Origin: Saccharomyces paradoxus
Lineage: Eukaryota > Ascomycota > Saccharomycetes > Saccharomycetales > Saccharomycetaceae
DNA length: 64,000 nt
Assembly: GCF_002079055.1 (NCBI RefSeq)
Contig: NC_047493.1
Coordinates: forward strand, 496,001-560,000
Reading direction: 5' to 3'
The notes under the pieces are model-generated. The model was not told where the DNA came from and did not search any database. It saw only the letters and a program-made list of their open reading frames with translations. Shown here in pieces: positions 40,580 to 56,844 of this stretch. The position numbers and the translations under genes were made by a program. Each line of letters starts with the position of its first letter. The stretch's first letter is position 1.

Positions 40580-40616
40580 AGTGGTGTCTGGGTTCACATA
40601 ATGCACGGATGCATAT
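40580..40616 (-). promoter_or_regulatory. Paired Rap1-type sites upstream of RPS25A
   Basis: On the minus strand GCATCCGTGCAT is followed by GAACCCAGACACC. Both fit Rap1 motifs of ribosomal-protein promoters, in tandem and in the usual orientation. They lie about 540 bases from the RPS25A start, farther than the usual 250-450. Confidence 0.6.
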
Positions 40617-40781
40617 AGAACAAATCACTTTAAACCCTAAGCCTACTAGGACTGCATCCAGTGTACAACACTCTATTCATTACGTTGAAGTGAAGATGTG
40701 CAACTATTTGGCTCGTGCAATCATTTTTATAAGGTTTTTCGAGTGGTGCATTGGTTAGTTTCGATTTCATTCTTTTTTTCC

Positions 40782-40877
40782 TTGAGAAGAACTTCTAGTA
40801 TGTTCAGAATGTTTAGTCTTGGTATCTCATGAAATGATGAAATCCCAACAATTATCTTAATATTCACTCACTTCTCA
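40782..40877 (+). mobile_element. Delta LTR fragment (3' end), upstream of tRNA-Glu
   Basis: About 95 bases match the 3' quarter of delta (GAGAAGAACTTCTAGTAT to CACTTCTCA). The rest of the LTR is missing. It lies about 150 bases before tRNA-Glu, the usual Ty1 insertion window. Old fragment. Confidence 0.7.
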
Positions 40878-41030
40878 CTAACATTGCAAGTACTAATCAA
40901 TAGACGATAATTGGTTTCCATTTCAATATAATTCATTACCGCCGGGCATTTCTAAAGGAAACTTTTGATTCAGCTATCATCCTAATTTCACCAAGAAGTC
41001 TGACAAAGCCAGCAGTTTTGTGAATTACTA

Positions 41031-41102
41031 TCCGATATAGTGTAACGGCTATCACATCACGCTTTCACCGTGGAGACCGGGGTTCGACTCCCCGTATCGG
41101 AG
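41031..41102 (+). tRNA. tRNA-Glu (UUC)
   Basis: The 72-nt gene has anticodon TTC at 41064-41066, acceptor TCCGATA/TATCGGA, D arm TAGTGTAACGGCTATCA and T arm CCGGGGTTCGACTCCCCG. A T5 run follows at about 41107. As far as I recall it is identical to the S. cerevisiae tRNA-Glu. Confidence 0.98.
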
Positions 41103-41387
41103 TAACTTTTTCCCATTGTTTTCTTCTGGGCGGAAGAGCAATGAAATAATAGTACGACTAATATAAATTCTGGGTTGGAATTCTTCATACAATTGGTCAA
41201 GTGGTTATGCCTTGTCAATGAACCATATTTGTTCAAGACGATATGTTAAACCATGGAAAACTGCCTATACTTGACACGCCGAAATCGATAGTTTCGCTTT
41301 CCTAAAAATCGTAATATTATTTTAGACATTTTGACACGTTTTGTAAGAGATAAGAAGCAAGAACAAAAAGCGATAAGCATTCAATAG

Positions 41388-42488
<1,101 letters not shown>

Positions 42489-42698
42489 AGAAGAAAATTG
42501 GTAAAAAAAAAGCCTTTTACTTATGCATAATTTCATATCACAAATGCTAGTTTTTACCTAATATATACGCAGCATGCTTTTGTACATAACTTCTTTTATT
42601 TCTGCGTTATAATTATATATTGGTTATTTTTCTTTGGCCGCTTTGTAACATGACGGCACTATTCTTTCAGGTTTAGTCATAATCTAAATTCAAAAGGT

Positions 42699-43398
42699 AT
42701 GAAAAATTCAAACAATGCTCAACCTTTGATAAATACAAAGCCCCCCGTGAGAGCAATCGATAGAATGACAGATAATCTTCCACAAGAAGGTTTAAGTGGG
42801 AGGCAAATAATATACGACGAAGATGGGAAACCGTATGTTAAATTATGCAAAACAACTCAGGATCTTCTGGTCCAGTCAAGCGTGTAATTTTTATTAACAA
42901 GTTCTTTATAATAGTTGTCGATCATGTAACACCCTACTTGATTTCCAATATGTGACTGGCAAGATATCGAACGGCCTGAAGAACCTTTCATCCAATGAAA
43001 CCCTAGCAAATACGGCGGCTTCGACTAACACACCTTCAGATTTAGTACCTGGCTCAAGAACATACAGGAAAATTGACCCTCCTGACGTAGGGCAACTAGG
43101 TCGGTCTTCATGGACACTGTTGCATTCTGTAGCTGCCAACTATCCTGCTAAACCTACAGATCAACAGAAGGGGGAAATGAAACAGTTCTTGAATATATTC
43201 TCACATATTTATCCCTGCAACTGGTGTGCTAAAGACTTTGAAAAGTATATAAGAGAAAATGCACCACGAGTTGGATCAAGAGAAGAGCTTGGAAGGTGGA
43301 TGTGTGAAGCTCATAATAAAGTCAATGTGAAATTGAGAAAACCTAAATTTGACTGTGATTTCTGGGAAAAAAGATGGAAGGACGGCTGGGACGAATAA
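42699..43398 (+). CDS. ERV1: FAD sulfhydryl oxidase ERV1, two exons
   Basis: Exon 1 ends at 42832, the intron is 42833-42914 (donor GTATGT, end ATAG, weak branch point TATTAAC) and exon 2 is 42915-43398. Splicing gives GKP-CRSCNTLLDFQYVTGK, including the CxxC shuttle pair. Exon 2 has the catalytic CxxC in YPCNWC and the structural cysteines in RWMCEAH and FDC. Erv1 re-oxidises Mia40 in the intermembrane space. The expected start (MKAIDKM in S. cerevisiae) is a GTG here. An in-frame ATG at 42699 gives 205 residues and the next ATG at 42765 gives 183, against 189 in S. cerevisiae. The start is therefore uncertain. Confidence 0.9.
42833..42914 (+). other. ERV1 intron (82 nt)
   Basis: Donor GTATGT at 42833 and acceptor TAG at 42912-42914 join the frame cleanly. 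The best branch point is TATTAAC at 42892-42898, one base off the consensus and only 16 bases before the acceptor. Confidence 0.88.
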
Positions 43399-43765
43399 GT
43401 ACACTCCCAGCGTTTTAAAGAAACGCATAAAGATAATTTATACATATTTACGAATTCTCATGTATATAGTACTTCAAGTGTATTAATTGGTCCACAGTAT
43501 CACCTTCTTAGGGTTACACTCGAGCTTTTCCTTTTTAAATGACTATGACCTTTTTACTAATATCGTTAAGAGTAAAATTTCTAAATGTAAAAAAATATTT
43601 ACCCAAAATTTATTCCAAGGTAGTTTATTGTTTATAAGAACAGTTGTGTTTACACTTACTGCCTCTGAGTATTTAAGGATTCCCAGTTTCTTGTTCAGAG
43701 GTCATTAAGAATGAACTTTTAATTTGCCTCATCGGTAGTATTAACGTCTTCTGGTGAAAAAAAAT
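43399..43765. other. ERV1 3' region
   Basis: 367 bases between ERV1 and the inverted tRNA-Asp. A 73-codon frame at 43487-43708 has no recognisable features. The T8 run at the right edge (A8 on the plus strand) terminates tRNA-Asp. Confidence 0.4.
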
Positions 43766-43837
43766 CTCCGCGACGGGGAATTGAACCCCGATCTGGCACG
43801 CGACAAGCGCCCATTCTGACCATTAAACTATCACGGA
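43766..43837 (-). tRNA. tRNA-Asp (GUC), second copy
   Basis: It is identical over all 72 bases to the plus-strand copy at 37200-37271. The anticodon lies at 43802-43804 (complement GAC). A terminator run of Ts follows on the minus strand. Confidence 0.98.
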
Positions 43838-43856
43838 AGTAATACTGTCACGTAGC

Positions 43857-43904
43857 GAACTTGCTTATCCAAGTGTTAAAGAACTTGCTTATCCAAGTGT
43901 TAAA
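43857..43904. repeat. 24-bp exact tandem duplication
   Basis: Two perfect copies of a 24-base unit (43857-43880 and 43881-43904, beginning GAACTTGCTTATCC) sit just upstream of the second tRNA-Asp. Part of the unit and the following GATCTAAAC resemble sigma LTR in minus orientation, so this may be a decayed sigma. Confidence 0.85.
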
Positions 43905-44028
43905 GGGAATTCAGATCTAAACTTAAACTTGTTCTTCTTCTATTTCTATATATCACATCTTGGATTGTAGTTTCCTAGAGTGCTAGTATTTATATATGTT
44001 GATTTAATACTGTTTGAGACAATGTGTC

Positions 44029-44356
44029 TGTTGGAATGTGTTGGAATGAAATTCTAATATCATCTATTTAATATTATATTATGATATGCGGTGCAAGAGG
44101 ATGGCATAAAGATTGAGAAATAGTCATCCAATCTAATGGAAGCTGAAATGCAAGGATTGATAATGTAATAGAATAATGAATGACAACATATAAAAAGAAA
44201 GAAGATAAAATAATAACACTATGTAGAACTATCGATTCCCTTTTGTGGATTCCTATATCCTCGAGGAGAACTTCTGGTATATTCTGTATACCTAATATTA
44301 TAGCCCTTAGTAACAATGGAATCCCAGCAATTATCTAATTATTCACCCAATTCTCA
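44029..44356 (+). mobile_element. Solo delta LTR (Ty1/Ty2 family)
   Basis: The 328-base delta runs from TGTTGG to TTCTCA, flanked by the 5-bp direct repeat GTGTC (44024-44028 and 44357-44361). Its left end has a short tandem repeat of the first 10 bases. It lies about 190 bases upstream of the minus-strand tRNA-Asp, typical for Ty1. A full-length solo LTR, so the internal part was probably lost by LTR recombination; moderately young. Confidence 0.92.
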
Positions 44357-44361
44357 GTGTC

Positions 44362-44465
44362 TTCGGTCGTTTCAAATGTAATTGGCGATTACCCTTTTAA
44401 GTAATCGTTAGCGTTTCATCTGCGACATAGTTATTACTATCAAGGTACGTTATCCAGTTTCAACC
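44362..44465. repeat. Unassigned repeat block with hairpin, copy 1
   Basis: This block resembles 63070-63170, with a shared inverted repeat (CGATTAC..GTAATCG, 44386-44407) and shared flanking words (AATTGG, CGTTTCA, GTTTCAAC). It directly follows a delta. A very old LTR piece is possible but I cannot assign it. Confidence 0.5.
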
Positions 44466-44658
44466 ATGACAAATACTCTGAGATCTGAAGATCTCAGAGA
44501 ATATATTTACCGGATATAACTCCAAGAAAACATCACGAACACCGCCCCCCATTGCAACATTTATTTAGTAACAGCCTCACAGTAACTCTTATCAGTATCA
44601 TTTTATTTGTAAAAAGGGAAAACTGCATCGCATCGACGGCCGTATTAGGAGGCATTTT

Positions 44659-45030
44659 TGTTGGAACGAGTAGTAATTAATGTGACATGGGTTGCTATGG
44701 TAACAATCTAAATGCTTACATCGTATATTAATGTACACCTCGTATCTTTGTTTAAGTGTGATTGCACCTATTGCAGAAGGAATGTCAAACGAGAAGCTCA
44801 GACAATACTGAAGCTGAGTTAAAGATCTATTAGTTGAACATAATATGGTAGCTACATATATGAGGAATATGAGTCGTCACATTAATGTATAGCAACTACC
44901 GGAATCACTATTATATTGGTCATAATTAATATGACCAATCGGCGTGTGTTTTATATACCTCTCTTATATAGTATAAGAAGATCCATACTTGCTCTTCATT
45001 AATACTATTGTTAACCTCTAATTATCAACA
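44659..45030 (+). mobile_element. Solo tau LTR (Ty4)
   Basis: The 372-base LTR from TGTTGGAACG to TTATCAACA matches the Ty4 tau sequence closely as I remember it. It is flanked by the 5-bp direct repeat ATTTT (44654-44658 and 45031-45035). It looks whole as an LTR and young. The internal Ty4 part is gone. About 820 bases upstream of the minus-strand tRNA-Asp. Confidence 0.93.
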
Positions 45031-45531
45031 ATTTTTGATTTTTAACTCAAATTGAGCATGCAAGATGTCGATATACTTGCGATTTTATTGCAGAGAAAAA
45101 TATGATGAGGCAGCGTTGCTTTCACCGAAATTTGCAATAGATGAAAGAACCAACGCATTATATGGTAAAAATAACGTGACTCGAAAAAGCAGAAAGCCCT
45201 AACTTTTATTGTTTCACTTGGTATCCTCCATCAAACGTGAAAGGTGACCAAGCACGACTGGTAAAAAAATTTGCGTCCTCATAAAAACCAGAGATTTTTC
45301 CATGTAGAAACATAATCATCAATATAAAACGCATTAATACCTGATCAGATCTGATGCCTTTCCTTTTAACCTAGCCGGTGGGAAGTAATATTTGCATAAG
45401 GAAAGAACCACACAATGATCACTGACGCTAAAAATGAAAATAAGAAAAGTTGCTAGGTAGGAGCCTAACAATTTTTTTCTATTTTTTTTTTCTTTCGTAT
45501 TTCTGTATTTCCATGGGTAAAGAATTTAAAT

Positions 45532-45728
45532 GTTAGTGAGAATTTGGGGTTCTTGTAACAAGCTTCACCAAGTTTAAGATGGCCTCTTCGAAGATCCGTA
45601 GATTTTGCATTTTTGCGGTGGTTTATGGATTCAAAGCGAGGCCTAAATTAACGATCATGTCTTTATTATTTTTTTATAAAAGAGGACATATCATTGAATT
45701 TCCGATTTCCAAAGGGAAGAAAACAAAT
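45532..45728 (+). ncRNA. SNR46: Probable H/ACA snoRNA snR46
   Basis: In S. cerevisiae, as I remember it, a 197-nt H/ACA snoRNA (snR46, guiding a pseudouridine in 25S rRNA) lies just downstream of POP6 in this orientation and at this spacing. Here the sequence shows a CTTG..CAAG hairpin near 45551 and a GGCCTC (45581-45586) to GAGGCC stem. A hinge with an ANANNA-like AAATTA follows, then a second hairpin with an ATGTC/GACAT stem, and ACA at 45723-45725, three bases before the proposed end. The ends are set from the remembered length and the ACA rule. A 73-codon frame in this span is then a shadow. Confidence 0.55.
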
Positions 45729-45891
45729 AAAGCTGTGCCATTTCATGCATTCCTTTTCTTTCATTCAATGATACATACTTCTTGTAGTAGGAACAGTTGA
45801 TAGTTCTGGTATCGGTTAAAACCTTCTAAAAGTATCTTATATTATAGAGTACAAATGCAAAAATAGCTATGGGTGCTAAAGAGTTTGTCGA

Positions 45892-46368
45892 TTATTGTTT
45901 AGTAAATAATTGTAAGTTTAAATCCGTAATCTCTGAATCAGATACGAGGGTAACTAAAATCGGAACCTTGAGTCTATTCTCATGTAGTTCATTTCTGCCC
46001 TCTCTTGTTATATCGAACGACGTTAATTTATTCCATTGATACAGTTTTTTATTGTTCTTGATGTAACCCTTTTTAAATATTTCCAATATGCTTAACATTT
46101 TTTGAATATGTGGACCATAAGAGAATACACAAAGTGCATGTTGTTGGCTCGAACTTCCATCGGTCGCGTTGATCTGCTTGTTTAACTTATTTATCGATTG
46201 CTTAATGTTATCATTTTTCGATATGCCATGATACAGTATTGATGTACTGTTGTCAGTATTACTTGCTAAAGACGGTATAACTGTTTCTTGGAGAAACCGA
46301 AGACACTGGCTGGAGGAAGAGATGTCCAAGTCTCTATTGATTGCATTGTAATATACGCCATTGACCAT
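45892..46368 (-). CDS. POP6: RNase P/MRP protein POP6
   Basis: The ATG at 46366-46368 gives 158 residues, the yeast length, starting MVNGVYYNAINRDLDI. The frame is open 34 codons further upstream (lysine-rich), but the shorter start fits the family. It is an Alba-like fold (KNDNIKQSINKLNKQI .. CVFSYGPHIQKMLSILEIFKKGYI). Pop6 pairs with Pop7 to bind the P3 domain of RNase P, RNase MRP and telomerase RNA. Confidence 0.92.
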   Translation of the reverse strand: MVNGVYYNAINRDLDISSSSQCLRFLQETVIPSLASNTDNSTSILYHGISKNDNIKQSINKLNKQINATDGSSSQQHALCVFSYGPHIQKMLSILEIFKKGYIKNNKKLYQWNKLTSFDITREGRNELHENRLKVPILVTLVSDSEITDLNLQLFTKQ

Positions 46369-46607
46369 TTTTAATTTGCTGATTATTTTCTTCTTCTTTT
46401 CTTCCAATCTCTGCCGAACAATACTGGTCTCATGCAATTTTTTTTTCAAGAGCGTGCAGGGGTTATCCATCAGATATGTCGCTTGAAACCGCCAATAAAA
46501 AAAAAAGAAAAAGAGAATGGACTAATAAACTGAGGGTGAACGCCATTTCAAGCTTTAGAGAATTGTAAAGGTGATACGCGGGAGCAAATTGGCAAATATA
46601 TAATATA

Positions 46608-47633
46608 ATGATGCTGGGTAAGGGGTTCATCCTGGCACAGTATGGAACAATACATGTGAAACAGAATATAATTCGAAGAACTACAAATTTCCGTATTTTT
46701 AATCAGTCAATATGTGCCTTTCATTCAATGCTAAAGGTACAAGAGCAAAAGCAAGTTCCACTGGACCTTTCATATGAGGTGGTCAAGACAGATACGGTAA
46801 CAACAGGCGATAAAGGGAAGCCAAGACCACCCATTATCATACTGCACGGCCTATTCGGTAACAAACTCAACAACCGAAGCATTGGCCGAAACCTTAACAA
46901 CAAATTGGGAAGAGACGTGTACCTGTTAGACCTAAGAAACCATGGGACCTCACCGCACAGTTCAATACACAACTATGCCGCGATGTCGGAAGACGTGAAG
47001 CACTTCATCGCAAAACACAAATTAAACACCGATGGAGGACCTATCATAGTAGGTCACTCAATGGGTGGTAAAGTCGCTATGATGCTGGTCTTGAAGAACC
47101 CGCAATTGTGTTCGATGTTAGTCTGTATAGAGAACGCCCCAGTCAGTCTACGCCCTAACGCTGAGTTTGTCGAGTACATCAGAGCGCTGATGGAAATCGT
47201 CAACGACAAAGGCAAAACCATCCAAACACTAAAACAGGCCGATGAACGCCTTGCGGAAAGAATTAGCGGCAATGAGCTAGTTAGGCGGTTTCTTCTGACG
47301 ACGTTGAAAAGGGTTAAGATCGACAATCCGTCGTCTGCATCGTCATATACGTTCGAAGAACGAATTCCTCTCGAGACCCTGAAAGATGCTATCGTCAAGG
47401 GTGAGATAGCCGCCTGGCCTCTGGATCCTGTTCGTGAGCGATGGACGCGACCTGCGCTATTCATCAGGGCTACCCAGTCGCATTATGTGGTCGACGAGTA
47501 TCTTCCGATCATCGGCGCGTTCTTCCCGCGCTTTGAAACACGTGATATCGATGCGGGTCACTGGGTAAATGCGGAGAAGCCCGGGGAATGTGCCGAAAGC
47601 ATCGTCAACTTTGTGGAGCGGCACGAGGACTAA
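46608..47633 (+). CDS. IMO32: Mitochondrial alpha/beta hydrolase IMO32
   Basis: The 341-residue protein has a mitochondrial targeting-like N-terminus (basic, no acids to about residue 44). It is an alpha/beta hydrolase with ILHGLFGN (78-85), DLRNHG (108-113), the nucleophile elbow GHSMGGK (149-155, Ser151) and a late histidine in DAGHWVNAEKP. It is related to EAT1 in this window and to mammalian ABHD11. In yeast it is processed by the Oct1 octapeptidyl peptidase. The 3' half is unusually GC-rich with few stops on the other strand, which leaves room for NAG1. Confidence 0.94.
   Translation: MMLGKGFILAQYGTIHVKQNIIRRTTNFRIFNQSICAFHSMLKVQEQKQVPLDLSYEVVKTDTVTTGDKGKPRPPIIILHGLFGNKLNNRSIGRNLNNKLGRDVYLLDLRNHGTSPHSSIHNYAAMSEDVKHFIAKHKLNTDGGPIIVGHSMGGKVAMMLVLKNPQLCSMLVCIENAPVSLRPNAEFVEYIRALMEIVNDKGKTIQTLKQADERLAERISGNELVRRFLLTTLKRVKIDNPSSASSYTFEERIPLETLKDAIVKGEIAAWPLDPVRERWTRPALFIRATQSHYVVDEYLPIIGAFFPRFETRDIDAGHWVNAEKPGECAESIVNFVERHED
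47054..47464 (-). CDS. NAG1: NAG1, antisense gene nested in IMO32
   Basis: This 136-codon frame lies wholly inside IMO32 on the opposite strand and reads like the S. cerevisiae Nag1 I remember (MNSAGRVHRSRTGSRGQAAI .. FSIQTNIEHNCGFF .. SIIATLPPIE). In S. cerevisiae Nag1 is about 163 residues with extra N-terminal sequence; here no earlier ATG is present in frame, so it may start later or be non-coding. It is reported at the cell periphery and linked to cell-wall function. Conservation could simply follow from the IMO32 codons. Confidence 0.5.
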   Translation of the reverse strand: MNSAGRVHRSRTGSRGQAAISPLTIASFRVSRGIRSSNVYDDADDGLSILTLFNVVRRNRLTSSLPLILSARRSSACFSVWMVLPLSLTISISALMYSTNSALGRRLTGAFSIQTNIEHNCGFFKTSIIATLPPIE

Positions 47634-54131
<6,498 letters not shown>

Positions 54132-54422
54132 TTTTCAAAGTTTACAGTCCTTTTTTCTATCCCATTGAGTTTATCACGTAAATACATAAGTATTTTTTAC
54201 TTCCTATTCTTACTAGTTTCTAAATTATTTCATTATAATTTTCTTAGAGGCTCGCCCCTCTCGCTATATAGTAAGTTCTTCCAGCGAATTAAGTATAGAT
54301 GTCTTCCTTCTCTTTTAGATGTAATGGCCAACAGCATCACAGGTGATATACATAGAAATGCACGCGAAAATAACAGTCATATACGAATATTTACAACTTG
54401 AGCAACTCTGACAAATTTGTCT
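54132..54422. other. Convergent 3' region of GSC2 and TIM21
   Basis: About 290 bases of AT-rich 3' sequence between convergent stops. A small plus-strand frame is not supported. Confidence 0.35.
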
Positions 54423-55160
54423 TTAATCTTTCCTGGGGCCCCATCTTATTCCCAGGAAGCCTTTCGAATTAGAAACCGGATGTAATTTTGGTTTGATCAA
54501 ATAGTAACGCTTCTCTCCAGGAACATCGACGTACATATTGATGAAGTCAGGTTGGTAGTTCTGTTTGGATTCTTTAGCCTCTAAGTGGACCAATGCTATT
54601 TTCTTTTTGGATTCAATGTGGAATCTCATATAATGATGCGTGCTGCCTTCTCTATCTATTTTTTTTGTAGAAACTATAGGCCTGTTTCTTGTCCATTTGT
54701 CATTTGTTATAAGTTCACCGTACGCTTTCAATCTTTCTTTTCCAGTAATGCCGTCGTCGCACTGTAGTAAGTTTCTTATATCTTTGTTTTTCTCTACCAT
54801 AGAAACCGCTCTATTGAAAAGTTGTGTGTCACCTGAAGGCGAAAATAGTTCTGAAAGAATCAGGTAAATAACAATAGCAGATATGCCGACAGCCCCTATA
54901 ACAAGTATGCCTGAAAAGGTAAACGTAGAGGCGGATTTTACTTGGGGCCACAATGGTTTAAGCCTACTGCCAGCCTTTTCACCCTTCTTTCCTGATGTTG
55001 CGCCAGCGTCATTACCGTATAATCTTGTTCTGCCCGGTAGCGTTCTTCTAAGAAGTGATGTGTGACTTATTACCGGAGAGGCGACGAAAATATTAGATCG
55101 TGGAAACGAAGCTTTTCTATGCCCTAAACGGAGTAAAAACTTAGACAAGCTTGAATTCAT
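54423..55160 (-). CDS. TIM21: TIM23-complex subunit TIM21
   Basis: Taking the ATG at 55158-55160, the protein is 245 residues; an ATG nine codons upstream is less likely by comparison with S. cerevisiae (239). It has a basic presequence with no acidic residues (about 1-50), one membrane helix at about 82-104 (FSGILVIGAVGISAIVIYLILSEL) and an intermembrane-space domain to the end. Tim21 binds the TOM complex and links the TIM23 translocase to respiratory complexes. The presequence differs most from S. cerevisiae, as expected. Confidence 0.93.
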   Translation of the reverse strand: MNSSLSKFLLRLGHRKASFPRSNIFVASPVISHTSLLRRTLPGRTRLYGNDAGATSGKKGEKAGSRLKPLWPQVKSASTFTFSGILVIGAVGISAIVIYLILSELFSPSGDTQLFNRAVSMVEKNKDIRNLLQCDDGITGKERLKAYGELITNDKWTRNRPIVSTKKIDREGSTHHYMRFHIESKKKIALVHLEAKESKQNYQPDFINMYVDVPGEKRYYLIKPKLHPVSNSKGFLGIRWGPRKD

Positions 55161-56004
55161 TTCGTAAACTTGTAGTCGGGAAAACAATATCCTAACACTT
55201 TCCCTACTTGATATTTAAAACTGAATGCAGAACTATAGTGTGTTTCTTCACACTAACTGAAAAAATAAGCCTTCGGATTTGAACTAACAAAGTTTTCAAG
55301 ATGTTTTTACTGCTTTCTGTATCCTTTATTTATTGGAGTCTCCGAAACTCTCCAAGGAATAGAAGAAAAACGAAGAAGAGGAAACGATATTTTATACACC
55401 AATAATGGCTACTGTTTATTTTCCGCGGAAAAATTCTTAATTCACCCACCTAGTTCAGCGGTTCGTACGTCAACTTCCCTTGTCATTTTTACCTTTCCGG
55501 GTTCGAAACCGAACCTATATTGAGTTCTTTTTTTGTCAATCAACGACAAAAAAAAATCAAATCACAAACTTGATTGAAGCTTGCCAATTTTTCTTGCCCA
55601 TTATCCTGTCTTTTATTTAAGAAATATATCCATTAAAAGGCGAATTAAATTTACTCTTTTTTGTTACCTGATGGAAGTTTCCACAGAACTTATTCCTTTT
55701 ACACCTGTACCTCTATCTAATGTTTGGGTGGAAAAGTGAGCAATGTCAAATTTCTTCGACAATATTTCTGCGGTTCTCGGCTTGAGCGACTCACGAGGAT
55801 TTGGAAATTTTCAGGTGTGAGTGTTTAGGATGGGCTGTCAATAGACGGTGGCCGCCGTGGGAGGGAAGCCCCATACGTTTACACAGATAGTGTTTGAAAC
55901 TTAATAGTAGCAATAGCTATCTTGCTCTTTTTGAAAGATTAATTCGTTTTCTGTGCTTATTTTCTTCAAGGAATAGCAACGGCAAGACCAAAGATATATC
56001 AAAT
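55161..56004. promoter_or_regulatory. Divergent promoter region of TIM21 and RPL26B
   Basis: 844 bases. The half nearer RPL26B carries the Rap1-type sites and poly-T tracts (near 55530). No other gene seen. Confidence 0.5.
55701..55731 (+). promoter_or_regulatory. Rap1-type sites upstream of RPL26B
   Basis: ACACCTGTACC at 55701 and, on the minus strand, CCACCCAAACATT at about 55719-55731 both resemble Rap1 motifs. They lie about 275-300 bases before the ATG, the usual place in ribosomal-protein promoters. Confidence 0.6.
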
Positions 56005-56844
56005 ATGGCTAAGCAATCTCTAGGTATGTTTGGAGGATACGAACAACAGTAGAAAGCATGAGTGAATTTCCGTCCACGTAAATATGTTAATATGAAGCGC
56101 AAGAGAACAAACAACTGAATAGTGTAGGATTATTGTGGAACAATTTGTATCATGAGGAGGCAAGTACTCGAGCAAACAATCGTTGTATATTCAATGTGAG
56201 TCATTGAGCCGATCATTCAGCAATCAAAGATTCTCAAGCTTGTTTATTGCTTGCATAGATTTAAAAAGAATGAGTACGCAGAGAAAATAGAATAGCAGGA
56301 AGTTACCGTTTAAATCGTGACTTAACGAAGAGGCCTTTGTATTGTTGATTTTATGAAGTTTGTACTCCGCTAGGGGTGGGAGCAACATAAATATTAAACG
56401 TGGAATGAAAATTGTGTGCTCATTGTGAAAAGAGAAGTTTTGCTTTTACTAACAATTTTTTATCATTTGTTTTCAATAGACGTTTCCTCTGACAGAAGAA
56501 AGGCCAGAAAGGCTTATTTCACTGCTCCATCCTCTGAACGTCGTGTTTTGTTATCTGCTCCATTATCCAAGGAATTGAGAGCTCAATACGGTATCAAGGC
56601 TTTGCCAATCAGAAGAGATGATGAAGTCTTGGTTGTTCGTGGTTCCAAGAAGGGTCAAGAAGGTAAAATTTCATCTGTTTACAGATTGAAATTTGCTGTC
56701 CAAGTTGACAAGGTCACCAAGGAAAAGGTCAACGGTGCTTCCGTTCCAATTAACTTGCACCCATCCAAGCTTGTTATCACTAAATTACACTTGGACAAGG
56801 ACAGAAAGGCTTTGATCCAAAGAAAGGGTGGTAAATTGGAATAA
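56005..56844 (+). CDS. RPL26B: Ribosomal protein uL24, RPL26B, two exons
   Basis: Exon 1 is 56005-56023 (MAKQSL plus one base), the intron is 56024-56479 and exon 2 is 56480-56844. Joined it gives 127 residues, [35 protein letters not shown].., with a KOW-type turn ([33 protein letters not shown]). It is a 60S protein near the exit tunnel. The intron has donor GTATGT, branch point TACTAAC (56447-56453) and acceptor TAG. Reading exon 2 alone would include a false N-terminus from the intron. Confidence 0.97.
56024..56479 (+). other. RPL26B intron (456 nt)
   Basis: It is a typical long ribosomal-protein intron with consensus donor, branch point 26 bases before the acceptor, and AATAG end. I see no snoRNA inside it. 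Confidence 0.95.

Noticed and set aside
45579-45800. 73-codon frame before POP6
   Set aside because: It overlaps the probable snR46 snoRNA and has no protein-like pattern.
56416-56479. Upstream ATG extending RPL26B exon 2
   Set aside because: This stretch is the end of the intron, with branch point and acceptor; the true start is in exon 1 at 56005.
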